Source: AP-15 sp963712825 (lineage in GTDB: Bacteria > Pseudomonadota > Alphaproteobacteria > ATCC43930 > CGMCC-115725). Taken from it: 64,000 bases of DNA. How positions within the stretch are numbered: position 1 is the first letter of the stretch; every line of letters begins with the position of its first letter. The notes beneath the pieces were generated by a model, which saw only the letters and a list, made by a program, of their open reading frames with translations, was not told where the DNA came from and did no database searches. The translations under genes were made by a program, and so were the position numbers. This document shows positions 55,335 to 64,000 of the stretch, in pieces. The stretch lies in contig CAVQJP010000011.1 in NCBI GenBank assembly GCA_963712825.1, positions 248,001 to 312,000 of the forward strand, given 5' to 3'.

Positions 55335-56615
55335 TTACAAAAGCAGAGCTGAGATCGGAGCGGTTGTCGCCGCAAGCACCTGATCAGCGCACTCGAGGAG
55401 CGCGTTCAGCAGCACGTTGCAGCCCGCTGTCAAATCTTCGGGTTTTGCGTCTTCGATCTCGTTGTGGCTGATGCCGTCGACGCAGGGCACGAACACCATC
55501 GCCGTCGGTGCGACCCGCGCCATGTAGACAGCGTCATGTCCGGCGCCGCTGATGATGTCCTGGTGTGCATAGCCCTGCGCTGCCGCTGCGTTGCGCACCG
55601 CGCCGACCAGAGTAGGGTCGAACGGGGTCGGCGGGAAATACCAGAATTCCTCGACCCTCGCTTCCAGACGTTGGCTCGCCGCGGCCTTGGCGCAGGCGGC
55701 GCGCAGCTCGCAGTCCATTTGGGTCAGCACCGCGTCCTGTGGGTGGCGGAGGTCAACCGTCAAAAATACCCGGCCCGGGATCGTATTGCGCGAATTGGGG
55801 CTGACCTGGACAAACCCGACCGTAGCGCAGGCGTGGGGCGCGTGCGCATGGCCGATGCGGTTGACCGCGTCGATCATGCGCGCCGCACCGACCAGCGCGT
55901 CGCGCCGCCGCGGCATCGGGGTCGGCCCGGCATGCGCCTCCTGCCCGGTGACGGTGATCTCGTACCAGCGCTGGCCCTGCGCGCCGGTGACAACGCCGAT
56001 CGGCTTCTGCGCGGCTTCAAGGATCGGCCCCTGCTCGATATGCGCCTCGAAATAGGCCGCGACATCGCGCCCGCCGACCGGCTCGGGGCCGGCAAAGCCG
56101 ATGCGCGCCAATTCGGCGCCGAGCGACAGCGCGGGTGCGTTGTTGTCGGGTGTGGCCAGAGCGTGCTCCAGCGTGAATACGCCGGCGAACACCCCCGACC
56201 CGACCATCGCCGGCGAAAACCGCGCGCCCTCCTCATTGGTCCAGGCGACGATTTCGATCGGCGCTTCGGTCTCGTAGCCGAGATCGTTCAGGGTGCGGAC
56301 GATTTCGAGCCCGGCCATCACGCCATAGGCCCCGTCAAATCGCCCGCCGGTCGGCTGGGTGTCGAGATGGCTGCCGGTCATGACCGGTGGCAGTTCCGGG
56401 TTGCGGCCGGGCCGGCGCGCGAAGATGTTGCCGATGCGATCGATTGCGACCGTGCAGCCCGCTTCCTCGCACCAGCGAATGAAGAGGCGCCGGGCCTCGC
56501 CGTCGAGGTCGCTGGCGGCGAGTCGGCACACCCCGCCCTTGGGCGTGGCGCCGATCCGCGCCAATTCCATCAGGCTCGCCCACAGCCGCCCGCCACTGAC
56601 TTGCAGGTTGCGCAT
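55335..56615 (-). CDS. M20-family Zn-dependent hydrolase (N-carbamoyl-amino acid hydrolase/allantoate amidohydrolase-like)
   Basis: A 426-residue dinuclear zinc amidohydrolase. MTGSHLDTQPTGGRFDGAYG contains the first metal histidine and bridging aspartate, AWTNEEGARFSPAM the catalytic glutamate pair, FEAHIEQGPIL the next histidine, and CVDGISHNEIED the last. The lid domain has GQEAHAGPTPMPRRRDAL. Such enzymes release CO2 and ammonia from N-carbamoyl amino acids or act on ureido compounds. GAGGACGAG lies just upstream of ATG 56615. It is divergent from an amidase gene, which suggests joint use on amide-type nitrogen sources. Confidence 0.9.
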   Translation of the reverse strand: MRNLQVSGGRLWASLMELARIGATPKGGVCRLAASDLDGEARRLFIRWCEEAGCTVAIDRIGNIFARRPGRNPELPPVMTGSHLDTQPTGGRFDGAYGVMAGLEIVRTLNDLGYETEAPIEIVAWTNEEGARFSPAMVGSGVFAGVFTLEHALATPDNNAPALSLGAELARIGFAGPEPVGGRDVAAYFEAHIEQGPILEAAQKPIGVVTGAQGQRWYEITVTGQEAHAGPTPMPRRRDALVGAARMIDAVNRIGHAHAPHACATVGFVQVSPNSRNTIPGRVFLTVDLRHPQDAVLTQMDCELRAACAKAAASQRLEARVEEFWYFPPTPFDPTLVGAVRNAAAAQGYAHQDIISGAGHDAVYMARVAPTAMVFVPCVDGISHNEIEDAKPEDLTAGCNVLLNALLECADQVLAATTAPISALLL

Positions 56616-56679
56616 CTCGTCCTCGTGGATTTAGCTGAGCGATCCTAGCCTGCTGCGGCGCGCGCCAAAAGGAGGTCGG

Positions 56680-58086
56680 ATGGCCGGCGACGACACGATT
56701 GCCTACGCCTCGGCGACGGCTTTGGCCAAACTTTACCGCAAGCGCGACTTGTCGCCGGTCGAGGCGGCGAAACTGCTGTTCGACCGGATCGACACGCTGC
56801 AGCCGAAGCTGAACGCGTTCTGCATCGTCGATCGTGACGGCGCGATTACCGCTGCGAGCGCTTCCGAGGAGCGCTGGCGCCATGGTGCGTCGTTGGGTCC
56901 GCTCGACGGCGTGCCGGTCACGATCAAGGACCTGATGCTGATGCGGGGTTTTCCAACGCTGCGCGGCTCGCATCTCGTCGACGGCGACCAGGACTGGTCC
57001 GAGGACACACCCGCGGTGGCGCGGCTGCGCGAGGCGGGTGCGGTCATCCTCGGCAAGACCACGACGCCGGAATTCGGCTGGAAGGCATTAGGCGACAGCC
57101 CGCTGACCGGGATTACCCGTAACCCGTGGGACCTGTCGCGCACCTCGGGCGGCAGCAGCGCCGGGGCTGCGGCCGCTGCGGCTGCGGGGATCGGGGTATT
57201 GCACCTCGGCAGCGACGGCGCCGGGTCGATCCGCACGCCCTCCGCGTTCTGCGGCACGTTCGGACTTAAGCCGAGCTTTGGCCGGGTCCCGGCCTACCCG
57301 CCCTCGCCGCTCGGCCTGTTGTCGCATCACGGGCCGATGGCGCGCACCGTCGCCGACGCGGCGCTGATGTTGAGCGCCATGGCGCGGCCCGACGATCGCG
57401 ATCCTTATGGTCTGCCGCCCGACAACCGCGACTGGCATAGCGGGATCGAGGGCGGCGTCAAAGGTTGGCGGGTCGCGTTCAGCCCGGATCTCGGCTATGC
57501 CCGAGTTGATCCGGAAGTCGGCGTGGCCGTGGCCGCGGCGGCACGGCAGTTCGAGGCTTTGGGTGCGGTCGTGGAGCAGGTCGACCGGATATTCGACTCG
57601 CCGCGCGACACGTTGTTCACCTTGTGGGCGTCTGGGACGGCCGCGTTGCTGCGGAGCTATCCGGACGAGCGCAAAGGGCTGGTCGATCCGGGGCTGCTCG
57701 AAACCGCCGCGGCAGGGGAGCGCATATCAGCTGCCGATTGGGTGGCGGCCGATCTCGTGCGCAACGCGCTCGGGCGCACGATGAATGCCTTTCACCGGCG
57801 CTACGACCTGCTGCTGACGCCGACAATGCCGGTGCCGGCATTGCCGGCCGGGCAGGACCTGAACGACCCGGCTCACGAACGGCATTGGATCGACTGGTCG
57901 CCGTTCAGCTATCCGTTCAACATGACGCGCCAGCCGGCTGCCAGCATCCCATGCGGGCTGACCGGCGCCGGCCTGCCGATCGGCTTGCAGATCGTCGGAC
58001 CGCTGTACAGCGACGACCGCGTCCTGCGCGCCGCCCGCGCCTTTGAGGCGACCCAGCCCGTGCGTCGCCCGACATCGCTCATCTAA
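56680..58086 (+). CDS. amidase signature family enzyme
   Basis: A 468-residue amidase with the Ser-cisSer-Lys triad: Lys83 (PVTIKDLML), Ser159 (RTSGGSSAGA) and nucleophile Ser183 (SDGAGSIRTP). GTFGLKPSFGRVP and HHGPMARTVADAALML follow the usual order. The class includes GatA, but no gatB or gatC is adjacent and the context (M20 hydrolase, amidohydrolase, enolase-type enzymes) favours a catabolic amidase with unknown amide substrate. AGGAGG lies a few bases before ATG 56680. It shares a 64-base divergent region with the M20 gene. Confidence 0.9.
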   Translation: MAGDDTIAYASATALAKLYRKRDLSPVEAAKLLFDRIDTLQPKLNAFCIVDRDGAITAASASEERWRHGASLGPLDGVPVTIKDLMLMRGFPTLRGSHLVDGDQDWSEDTPAVARLREAGAVILGKTTTPEFGWKALGDSPLTGITRNPWDLSRTSGGSSAGAAAAAAAGIGVLHLGSDGAGSIRTPSAFCGTFGLKPSFGRVPAYPPSPLGLLSHHGPMARTVADAALMLSAMARPDDRDPYGLPPDNRDWHSGIEGGVKGWRVAFSPDLGYARVDPEVGVAVAAAARQFEALGAVVEQVDRIFDSPRDTLFTLWASGTAALLRSYPDERKGLVDPGLLETAAAGERISAADWVAADLVRNALGRTMNAFHRRYDLLLTPTMPVPALPAGQDLNDPAHERHWIDWSPFSYPFNMTRQPAASIPCGLTGAGLPIGLQIVGPLYSDDRVLRAARAFEATQPVRRPTSLI

Positions 58087-58191
58087 CGCAGTTTTTCCAC
58101 CGGCGGCGTCGGCGTCTCTCTCACCAGCCCCCCCGAATTGGGAGAAGAGGGTTGGATGGGTGAGCCGGTTCGAACTCGCTCGGCAAGTACG

Positions 58192-59839
58192 TTAGTAGGG
58201 CTGACCTGTTTTTGGGTTGAGGAGCAGTTTTTCGGTCGAGGGACGACCGCTGAAGTCGAACATGTTCGTCAGCGGGCCTGCCAGCTCGTCGAACGAGCCG
58301 CCGCCGATCGTGCCGGTGCCCCAATTGTCCTCAATAAAGCGCAGGATCGAGCTCTGGTCGCTCAGCGTGCTGTCGACAAAGTTCTGCCTGGCGTAGGGCG
58401 AAATCACCATCATGCACCAGCCGCGGACCATAGCCGCAGCGGCCTTGGATCCCGTCGAGCGCCGTGCCATTGCCGCATTTGCCCGGCCCATTCAACTGAT
58501 CGCTGTTTTTCGGGTTGCCGGAGCTGTACTCCGCGGATGGGTTGACGATCGGGCTCATCTGGTGGTCATACCAGCCGTCCGAGTCGTCGTAGTTGATGAC
58601 GATCGCTGTGTTCCGCCAGAACGGCGAGCGCATGATCGTGTTGATCGTGTTGACGAGGAACGCCTGCTCGAGCAGCGGATCGGAATATCCGGCATGGCCG
58701 TCCCCGTTGGCTGGGGCCTTCAGAATGCTGACCGCGGGCATGTTGCCGGCTTTCAGCGCGTCGAAGAAGTCGTGGATGTCGTATTGGTGGTTGGCGCCCC
58801 CGTCATTCGCGGTGCCGATTGCCCAGACCGAGCTCGGCCGGGTGTGCTTCGGGTTGGCGGTCGACGGGAAGTATTGGAACCAGGCGTGGTGCGGGATGTA
58901 ATCGTCGGTCGGGCCGCCATTAGCCGCGCTGGCCGGGCTCGACCGGCTGCAACCCGTCGTTCCGTTCGGATTGGTCGCGGTCAGGTCGAACCCGCCCATG
59001 AACCCGCCCCAGGTGACGCCGGCCTTGTTCAGCAGGTCGCCGATGTTCTGGCCGCCGAGTTGGACGGTGGTGCCGCTGGAGCAGACATCGCTGGTCGGGT
59101 CGAGGTCGCCGACGATTGTGCCGGGCCCGGTGTTGTTTGGCACGATCTTCAGCGACGAACCCGAAGGCGTCGCCGGGTACGTGTTGCCGGCAATCAGGTT
59201 GAGCGCACCTGGAGTCGAGGGTCCAAATGTGGTGCCGAAGGAATTATCGCTCATCGCGTATCGTTGCGCGTAATTCCACAATGCGGTTACGGTATTGCCG
59301 TCGAAGTAACCCAGCACCAGAGCTTTGCCCTTGCCGTAATCAAAACCGCCGCAGCTGCCGGAGCCGGTGCTGGCCGGGAAGGCGTCCATCAACCCGTCGT
59401 CAAAGGCGAGTTGCTCGTCGCCGTAATTGTGGTCCTGGTCGCAGGTCGAGGCTTGCGAGCGGTCGAGGCGAAACGGGTTGATCGCATTGGCGCCGTTTGC
59501 CGGATTGTTCGCGTTCGGATTTTTGGTCAGCAGCACGCCGTCCGGCTGCGTGTCGACGAGAGTGCCAAGGCCATCGACCGAGGGTGTGTCCGGGCTCGCG
59601 CGGAACCGCGGCTCACCCGAGGGATTGAGCGCCGTCGGGTATGTCGCGAAGTAATGGTCAAACGAGACGTTCTCCTGGAATATCACGACCAGGTGGCGGA
59701 TCGGCGTGGCGGTGCGGTCGTCGCCGCGGCCGTTGCCGGCGTCGGCGCTCGACGGCATCGCCATCGCGGTTAGCAGGCACAGACCGGCCGCGCTCACGGC
59801 AAGCTCAACGAAAGGCGTCCACGTTCGGCGGTTTCGCAT
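58192..59839 (-). CDS. alkaline phosphatase/phospholipase C-type secreted phosphoesterase, frameshifted near the C-terminus
   Basis: A secreted protein (signal peptide with LAVSAAGLCLLTAMAM) of the acid phosphatase/phospholipase C group. VVIFQENVSFDHYFATYP holds the metal and nucleophile positions, GYSDPLLEQAFLVNTINTI and VINYDDSDGWYDHQ the later metal sites. The main frame reads through CGYGPRL and then goes out of frame, ending at 58331. The expected continuation (MMVISPYARQNFVDSTLSDQ, then SSILRFIEDNW) is in another frame down to 58192. One extra base near 58417 explains it. The break removes about 75 residues and may be a real mutation or a sequence error. Confidence 0.8.
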
Positions 59840-60037
59840 CGGGCATCCTCAGTATGGTTGGATTTTATCGGGGCGCGGATTCGAACCGCCATTGATTGCG
59901 GGCTCGTGAACTCCGGATGACGTTTTTATGACGATGCTTAACTTGTGCTCAACGGTTTAGAACCGGGACCTCGATGGTTCAGGCCTCGACGATTTCGGCA
60001 TCAAGAATCGCCCCGGCCAACGGGGTCCGTCGATACC

Positions 60038-61138
60038 TCACACGTTGAAGCGGAAATGCATGATGTCGCCGTCGCGGACCACGTAGTCCGCGCCTTCGAG
60101 GCGCATGCGGCCGGCGTCTTTGGAGCCCTGCTCGCCGCCATGCGTGACGAAATCCTCGTAGGAGATGGTTTCGGCGCGGATAAAGCCCTTTTCGAAATCG
60201 CTGTGAATCCGCCCGGCGGCCTGCGGCGCCCGCGTGCCGCGCTCGACGGTCCAGGCACGCGACTCCTTGGGGCCCACGGTCAGAAAGGTGATCAGGTCGA
60301 GGAGGCCGTAGCCAGCGCGGATGATGCGGTCGAGTCCGGCTTCGTTGAGGCCGAGCGAGGCGAGGAATTCGGCCTTCTCGCTGGTGTCGCCGAGCTGCGC
60401 CAATTCGGCTTCGATCGCGGCCGAGATCACAACCACGCCCGCACCACGGGCCGCGGCGTATCGGGCGAGCCGGCGGCTCTCGGAATTGCCGGCGGCAGCA
60501 CTCGCCTCCTCGACATTGGCGACGTAGAGCACCGGTTTGGCGCTCAGCAATTGCAGCGATGCAAGGTGCCTGTGCTGCTCGGCGCCGCTGACAGCATTGC
60601 GCGCCGGCTCTCCCGCCTGGAGCGCCGCCAGTACCGGGTCGATGACGTCGGCGAGGGCCCGGGCCTCCTTGTCGCCGCCGCGCGCGCGCTTTTGCACCGC
60701 GACGGCACGCCGTTCGAGGCTTTCGAGGTCGGCCAGCATCAGCTCGGTCTCAACCGTCTCGACGTCGCGGATCGGATCGACCGAGCCTTCGACGTGAACG
60801 ACATTGCCGTCGGCAAAGCAGCGCACGACATGGGCGATCGCGTCGACCTCGCGGATATGGCCGAGAAACTGATTGCCGAGCCCCTCGCCGCGCGCGGCAC
60901 CCCGCACCAGCCCGGCGATGTCGACAAATTCGAGCTGGGTCGGGATGATCTTTGCCGATTTCGCGAGCCTCGCGCAGACCGCGAGGCGCTCGTCAGGGAC
61001 CGCGACGCGGCCGATATTGGGCTCGATGGTGCAGAACGGATAGTTCGCCGCTTCGGCCGCGGCGGTCGCGGTCAGCGCGTTGAACAGGGTCGACTTGCCG
61101 ACATTCGGCAATCCGACAATGCCGCAGCTGAAACCCAT
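60038..61138 (-). CDS. ychF: redox-regulated ATPase/GTPase YchF
   Basis: A 366-residue Obg-related P-loop protein. GIVGLPNVGKSTLFNALT is G1, YPFCTIEPNIGRVAVPDERL the YchF signature, FVDIAGLVRGAARGEGLGNQ G3, and LYVANVEEASA replaces the NKxD motif, giving ATP preference. The C-terminal TGS domain ends ADYVVRDGDIMHFRFNV. It binds ribosomes and the proteasome-like stress machinery is not involved here. It lies four bases after pth on the same strand, a very common order. Confidence 0.97.
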   Translation of the reverse strand: MGFSCGIVGLPNVGKSTLFNALTATAAAEAANYPFCTIEPNIGRVAVPDERLAVCARLAKSAKIIPTQLEFVDIAGLVRGAARGEGLGNQFLGHIREVDAIAHVVRCFADGNVVHVEGSVDPIRDVETVETELMLADLESLERRAVAVQKRARGGDKEARALADVIDPVLAALQAGEPARNAVSGAEQHRHLASLQLLSAKPVLYVANVEEASAAAGNSESRRLARYAAARGAGVVVISAAIEAELAQLGDTSEKAEFLASLGLNEAGLDRIIRAGYGLLDLITFLTVGPKESRAWTVERGTRAPQAAGRIHSDFEKGFIRAETISYEDFVTHGGEQGSKDAGRMRLEGADYVVRDGDIMHFRFNV

Positions 61139-61142
61139 CGGC

Positions 61143-61754
61143 TTACCGAGACGTCGGCACTGCGGCCACCGGGCTCGCCTCGCTCGGGGGGAAGCGGCGC
61201 GCCACCTCGCTCATAAACGCGTCGGGGGCGCCGGTCAGCAGCAATGGGATGGTCTCGGCCACGGCGTCGATCAGCGGCTCCACCCAGTCGGTCACCTCGT
61301 CGGCCGCAAAATTTTGCAGCACGTAGGGCTGGACCAATTCCTTGACGCCGGGATGCCCGACACCGATGCGCACCCGCCAGTAATCGGGCCCGATCAGCGG
61401 GTCGATCGAACGCAGCCCGTTATGCCCGGCATTGCCGCCGCCGCGTTTGACGCGCAGCTTTCCCGGCCGCAGGTCGATCTCGTCATGGATCACGACGATG
61501 TCCTCGGGTGCGATTTTGAAGTACCGCGCAGCCGCGGCGACCAACTCGCCGGACGCATTCATAAAGGTTTGCGGTTTCAGCAGCAGGCGGCGCTCGCTGG
61601 CGATCACGCCTTCGGCAACGACGCCCTTGAAGCGGTTGCGAAACTCCGAAAATCCGTGCCGGCGGGCGATTGCGTCGATGGTCGTAAAGCCGACATTGTG
61701 GCGGTTGCGGGCATAGCGCGCGCCCGGATTGCCGAGGCCGACAACGAGACGCAT
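61143..61754 (-). CDS. pth: peptidyl-tRNA hydrolase
   Basis: A 203-residue Pth enzyme that frees tRNA from peptidyl-tRNA dropped by ribosomes. VVGLGNPGARYARNRHNVGF includes Asn9 and the catalytic His19; LLLKPQTFMNASGE and VIHDEIDLRPGKLRVKRGGG supply the remaining active-site residues, and HNGLRSIDPLIG the substrate-binding loop. The last 20 residues are not conserved. It lies between rplY (42 bases upstream) and ychF, forming the usual prs-rplY-pth-ychF order. Confidence 0.96.
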   Translation of the reverse strand: MRLVVGLGNPGARYARNRHNVGFTTIDAIARRHGFSEFRNRFKGVVAEGVIASERRLLLKPQTFMNASGELVAAAARYFKIAPEDIVVIHDEIDLRPGKLRVKRGGGNAGHNGLRSIDPLIGPDYWRVRIGVGHPGVKELVQPYVLQNFAADEVTDWVEPLIDAVAETIPLLLTGAPDAFMSEVARRFPPSEASPVAAVPTSR

Positions 61755-61796
61755 GGCGACAGGACCCGGCGGCGAACGAAGATGCGCCGTCGACCG

Positions 61797-62429
61797 TCAG
61801 GATGCGGCGGCCTGGTCGCCCGAGGGCGGAGTCGCGGCGGTGGTCGCCGCCTCCTCGCGCACGGCCGAGGACGGCGCGATGGTGGCGATCGTAAAGTCAC
61901 GGCCGGTGATCGTCGGGTTACAGCCCTCGGGCACGGCCACCGCGCTGATATGAACGCTGTCGCCGATGTCGAGCCCGTCGAGGCCGACGGTCAGGTGGTC
62001 GGGGATGCCGTCGACCGGGCAATTCAGCTCGATGCCGTGGCGCACGATGTTGAGGATGCCGCCGCGGCGCAGCCCGATCGACTGCTCCTGGTTGACAAAG
62101 ACGACCGGCACGGTGACCGTGACCCGGGTGGTCGCGGCGACGCGCATGAAGTCCACATGCAGCGGCTTGTCGGTCGCCGGGTGGAGCTGCACTTCGCGCG
62201 GCAGGGTGCGCTGCACCGTTCCGTCGACCGTCAGATCGACGAGGGTGGCGAAAAATCCGCGCCGGGCGACCGCGCGCGACAGGGCCTGCGGGTCGAGGCT
62301 GATCGCCATCGGCTCCTGGCCGCCGCCATAGACGATGCCGGGCACACGACCCGCGCGACGCGTCGCGCGGGCGGCGCCCTTGCCGGCCGCGGCGCGCAAC
62401 TCGGCGCTGAGGGGGATGATCTCGGGCAT
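61797..62429 (-). CDS. rplY: 50S ribosomal protein L25/general stress protein Ctc
   Basis: A 210-residue protein of the long L25/Ctc form. The N-terminal 5S-rRNA-binding domain starts IIPLSAELRAAAGKGAARAT with RRAGRVPGIVYGGGQEP, and the C-terminal Ctc domain holds LHVDFMRVAATTRVTVTVPV and LDGLDIGDSVHISAV. The tail is alanine- and serine-rich. ATG 62429 is chosen because GAGGAG stands nine bases upstream; the frame extends to 62468. It lies just after prs in the same direction. Confidence 0.95.
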   Translation of the reverse strand: MPEIIPLSAELRAAAGKGAARATRRAGRVPGIVYGGGQEPMAISLDPQALSRAVARRGFFATLVDLTVDGTVQRTLPREVQLHPATDKPLHVDFMRVAATTRVTVTVPVVFVNQEQSIGLRRGGILNIVRHGIELNCPVDGIPDHLTVGLDGLDIGDSVHISAVAVPEGCNPTITGRDFTIATIAPSSAVREEAATTAATPPSGDQAAAS

Positions 62430-62483
62430 CGATGTTTGCTCCTCATTCGCGGGACCGACCCCGCGCAAAGTAGTTCTAGCACG

Positions 62484-62538
62484 AACAAAAGCGCACGGCT
62501 CGCCGCCGCGCCCGAGCGGCGCCTAGCCGGGTGAGCCG
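62484..62538 (-). terminator. possible terminator between prs and rplY
   Basis: Directly after the prs stop the minus strand folds as CGGCTC...GAGCCG with an inner CGCCGC/GCGGCG hairpin, and a T-rich TTTTGTT follows near 62484-62490. The stem is interrupted, so this may be only an attenuating hairpin between two co-transcribed genes. Confidence 0.3.
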
Positions 62539-62542
62539 CAGC

Positions 62543-63475
62543 TTAGTCGAACAGGCTCGAAACCGACCGTTCCTCGCTGATGCGGCGGATCGCCTCGGCC
62601 ATCAGCGGCGCTATCGACACCTGGCGGATGTTGTCGGCCTGCTGGACCGCGTCGGTGGCGACGATGCTGTCGGTCATGACCAGCATCTCGATCGGCGAGG
62701 CGGCGACGCGCGCGACAGCGCCACCCGACAGCACGCCGTGGGTGACGTAGCCGAATACCGCCGAGGCGCCCGCCTCGGAGAGGGCCGCGGCGGCGTTGCA
62801 CAACGTGCCGGCGCTGTCGACCATGTCGTCAACCAGGATGCAGCGGCGGTCGGAAACGTCCCCGATAATGTTCATGACCTCCGAAACCCCGGCGCGCTCC
62901 CGCCTTTTGTCGATAATCGCGAGATCGGCGTCGAGCCGCCGGGCAATTTGCCGGGCGCGCACCACGCCGCCGACATCGGGCGACACGATGATCAGGTCGC
63001 GGCGGGCATGATGGTCGACAATGTCCTTTGCCAGCACCGGGGCCGCATAGAGGTTGTCGGTCGGGATGTCGAAAAAGCCCTGGATCTGCCCGGCGTGAAG
63101 ATCAAGCGTCAACACGCGGTTGGCGCCGGCTGTGGTGATCATATTGGCCACGAGCTTGGCCGAGATCGGGGTGCGAGAGCCGGATTTGCGGTCCTGCCGG
63201 GCATAGCCGTAATAGGGGATGACCGCCGTCACCCGGCGCGCCGACGCGCGCTTCAACGCATCGAGGCAGACGAGCAATTCCATCAGGTGGTCATTGGCCG
63301 GAAACGAGGTCGACTGGATCACGAAAACGTCCTCGCCGCGCACGTTTTCGAGAATCTCGACAAACACCTCCATATCCGAAAAGCGCCGGACGCTGGCCTT
63401 GGTCAGCGGCAGGTCGAGATACGCGGCGATGGCCTCGGCCAAGGGCCGATTGCTGTTGCAGGCGAGGATCTTCAT
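62543..63475 (-). CDS. prs: ribose-phosphate pyrophosphokinase
   Basis: A 310-residue PRPP synthase. The N-terminus MKILACNSNRPLAEAIAAYL, the ATP loop (VIQSTSFPANDHLMELLV), YARQDRKSGSRTPISAKLVA, and the ribose-5-phosphate/PRPP loop CILVDDMVDSAGTL are all present. The product feeds purine, pyrimidine, histidine and tryptophan synthesis and tRNA base modification. ATG 63475 fits the family start; the frame is open to 63559 without family-like sequence. It heads the prs-rplY-pth-ychF run. Confidence 0.97.
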   Translation of the reverse strand: MKILACNSNRPLAEAIAAYLDLPLTKASVRRFSDMEVFVEILENVRGEDVFVIQSTSFPANDHLMELLVCLDALKRASARRVTAVIPYYGYARQDRKSGSRTPISAKLVANMITTAGANRVLTLDLHAGQIQGFFDIPTDNLYAAPVLAKDIVDHHARRDLIIVSPDVGGVVRARQIARRLDADLAIIDKRRERAGVSEVMNIIGDVSDRRCILVDDMVDSAGTLCNAAAALSEAGASAVFGYVTHGVLSGGAVARVAASPIEMLVMTDSIVATDAVQQADNIRQVSIAPLMAEAIRRISEERSVSSLFD

Positions 63476-63599
63476 GGCGGCGCCAGTTACCCGCGCCGAC
63501 GGGCCGAGCCCCGCGGCTTCGTGCAGCGATAATGTAACAATCCCCGATCGGCCTGACAACCGTGCGACGCATCGTTGACGGCTGTTCCCGGCCGCCGGG

Positions 63600-64000
63600 T
63601 CAGGAATTCCCGGCCGCTTGCGGGACGCCGTGGGCGACCAGCTGCATGATGCCGTCCTTGGCCGCCAATGCCACCGTATACGCGACGTCGCCCCAGGAGC
63701 CGTTCAGCAATCCGGCCGGAACGTCGTTTTCTTGCGCGACGGTGCCGATCTCGCCGCCGTCCCCACGCCGCATCCGCCAGACGATTTTCACGTGCTGCTT
63801 TCCGTCCTCCGGCTTGCCGACAAGGACGACGGCGTCGAGCAGCAGGTCGGCCTTGCCATGCGGGTCCGACACGATCGCGAGGTCCTGTTTTTCGAGCAAT
63901 ATCGCGACCGCGCTCGCCAGCGCGGTTCCTCCGTCGCCGGGAGCGCCTTTGACGTCGCCGATCAGCAGGCGGGGCTCGCCTGGTGCCGCGGTCTTGTCCG
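63600..64000 (-). CDS. conserved hypothetical protein, 5' end cut by window edge
   Basis: The minus-strand frame is open to the window end, so at least 133 codons are visible and the start lies outside. It includes GTALASAVAILLEKQDLAIV, then strands such as VKIVWRMRRGDGGEIGTVAQ, and ends with NGSWGDVAYTVALAAKDGIM. This looks like the C-terminal domain of a periplasmic or lipoprotein-type protein known only as hypothetical in Rhodospirillales-like bacteria. It is upstream of prs on the same strand. Confidence 0.6.
   Translation of the reverse strand, partial: DKTAAPGEPRLLIGDVKGAPGDGGTALASAVAILLEKQDLAIVSDPHGKADLLLDAVVLVGKPEDGKQHVKIVWRMRRGDGGEIGTVAQENDVPAGLLNGSWGDVAYTVALAAKDGIMQLVAHGVPQAAGNS

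Noticed and set aside
56680..58086. gatA (glutamyl-tRNA amidotransferase subunit A)
   Set aside because: The amidase signature fits, but gatC and gatB are absent and the context is catabolic, so the gene symbol was not used.
59865..59895. A tRNA 3'-end-like sequence on the minus strand (GCGGTTCGAATCCGC)
   Set aside because: The T-arm stem has only four pairs and no matching acceptor, D or anticodon arm exists upstream; there is no CCA and no integrase nearby. At most an old tRNA fragment.

Overview
The window is G+C-rich bacterial chromosome with densely packed genes. The gene content points to an alphaproteobacterium, probably of Rhodospirillales type: rsmB-heparinase-purH order, homospermidine synthase, a TIGR01459-type HAD protein, DUF1674/SdhAF4 and an mreBCD-mrdA-rodA operon. 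There is no prophage, CRISPR array or intact insertion sequence. The species cannot be read from the sequence.

Layout. 0-13.4 kb is mixed metabolism: an edge-truncated PLP enzyme, a DUF6134 secreted protein, a two-subunit CoA-transferase, an LplT-like transporter, a DUF2189 membrane protein, a hotdog thioesterase overlapping an alkaline-phosphatase-fold enzyme, a thiamine-diphosphate enzyme, a DUF3108 protein and pcaHG (protocatechuate 3,4-dioxygenase). 13.4-30.8 kb is rich in envelope and polysaccharide genes: a large secreted carbohydrate-active-like protein, a VanZ-like protein, a polysaccharide deacetylase, an ATP-grasp ligase overlapping an alpha/alpha-toroid protein, two methyltransferases, an exosortase-A-type O-glycosylation ligase and a TauD-type dioxygenase. 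These lead into sdhAF4, rsmB, a heparinase II/III protein, a WecA/MraY-like glycosyl-phosphotransferase and purH. 32-40 kb holds homospermidine synthase, a 3-hydroxybutyrate dehydrogenase remnant, a nuclease/phosphatase-fold protein, a HAD hydrolase, tRNA-Ser(CGA), and a CoxG-like gene overlapping a second thiamine-diphosphate enzyme.

40.4-46.2 kb is the rod-shape operon mreB-mreC-mreD-mrdA-rodA, followed by an unknown gene, ycjX and an HtrA protease. 50-58 kb is a catabolic-looking block: an amidohydrolase, two enolase-superfamily enzymes, the wreck of a third, an M20 amidohydrolase and an amidase. A Rieske protein gene sits among them without cytochrome b or c1 genes. 58-64 kb holds a frameshifted phosphoesterase and the housekeeping run ychF, pth, rplY, prs.

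The best candidate for an undescribed system is 17.7-26.0 kb. There a deacetylase, an ATP-grasp ligase translationally overlapping a toroid protein, methyltransferases, an oxygenase and a lipid-linked glycan ligase could together build and decorate a surface glycan. Other notable items are gene decay (bdhA fragment, enolase pseudogene, frameshifted phosphoesterase), a phage-tail-like module inside a secreted enzyme, and mutually exclusive RNA stems ending in a terminator upstream of mreB.
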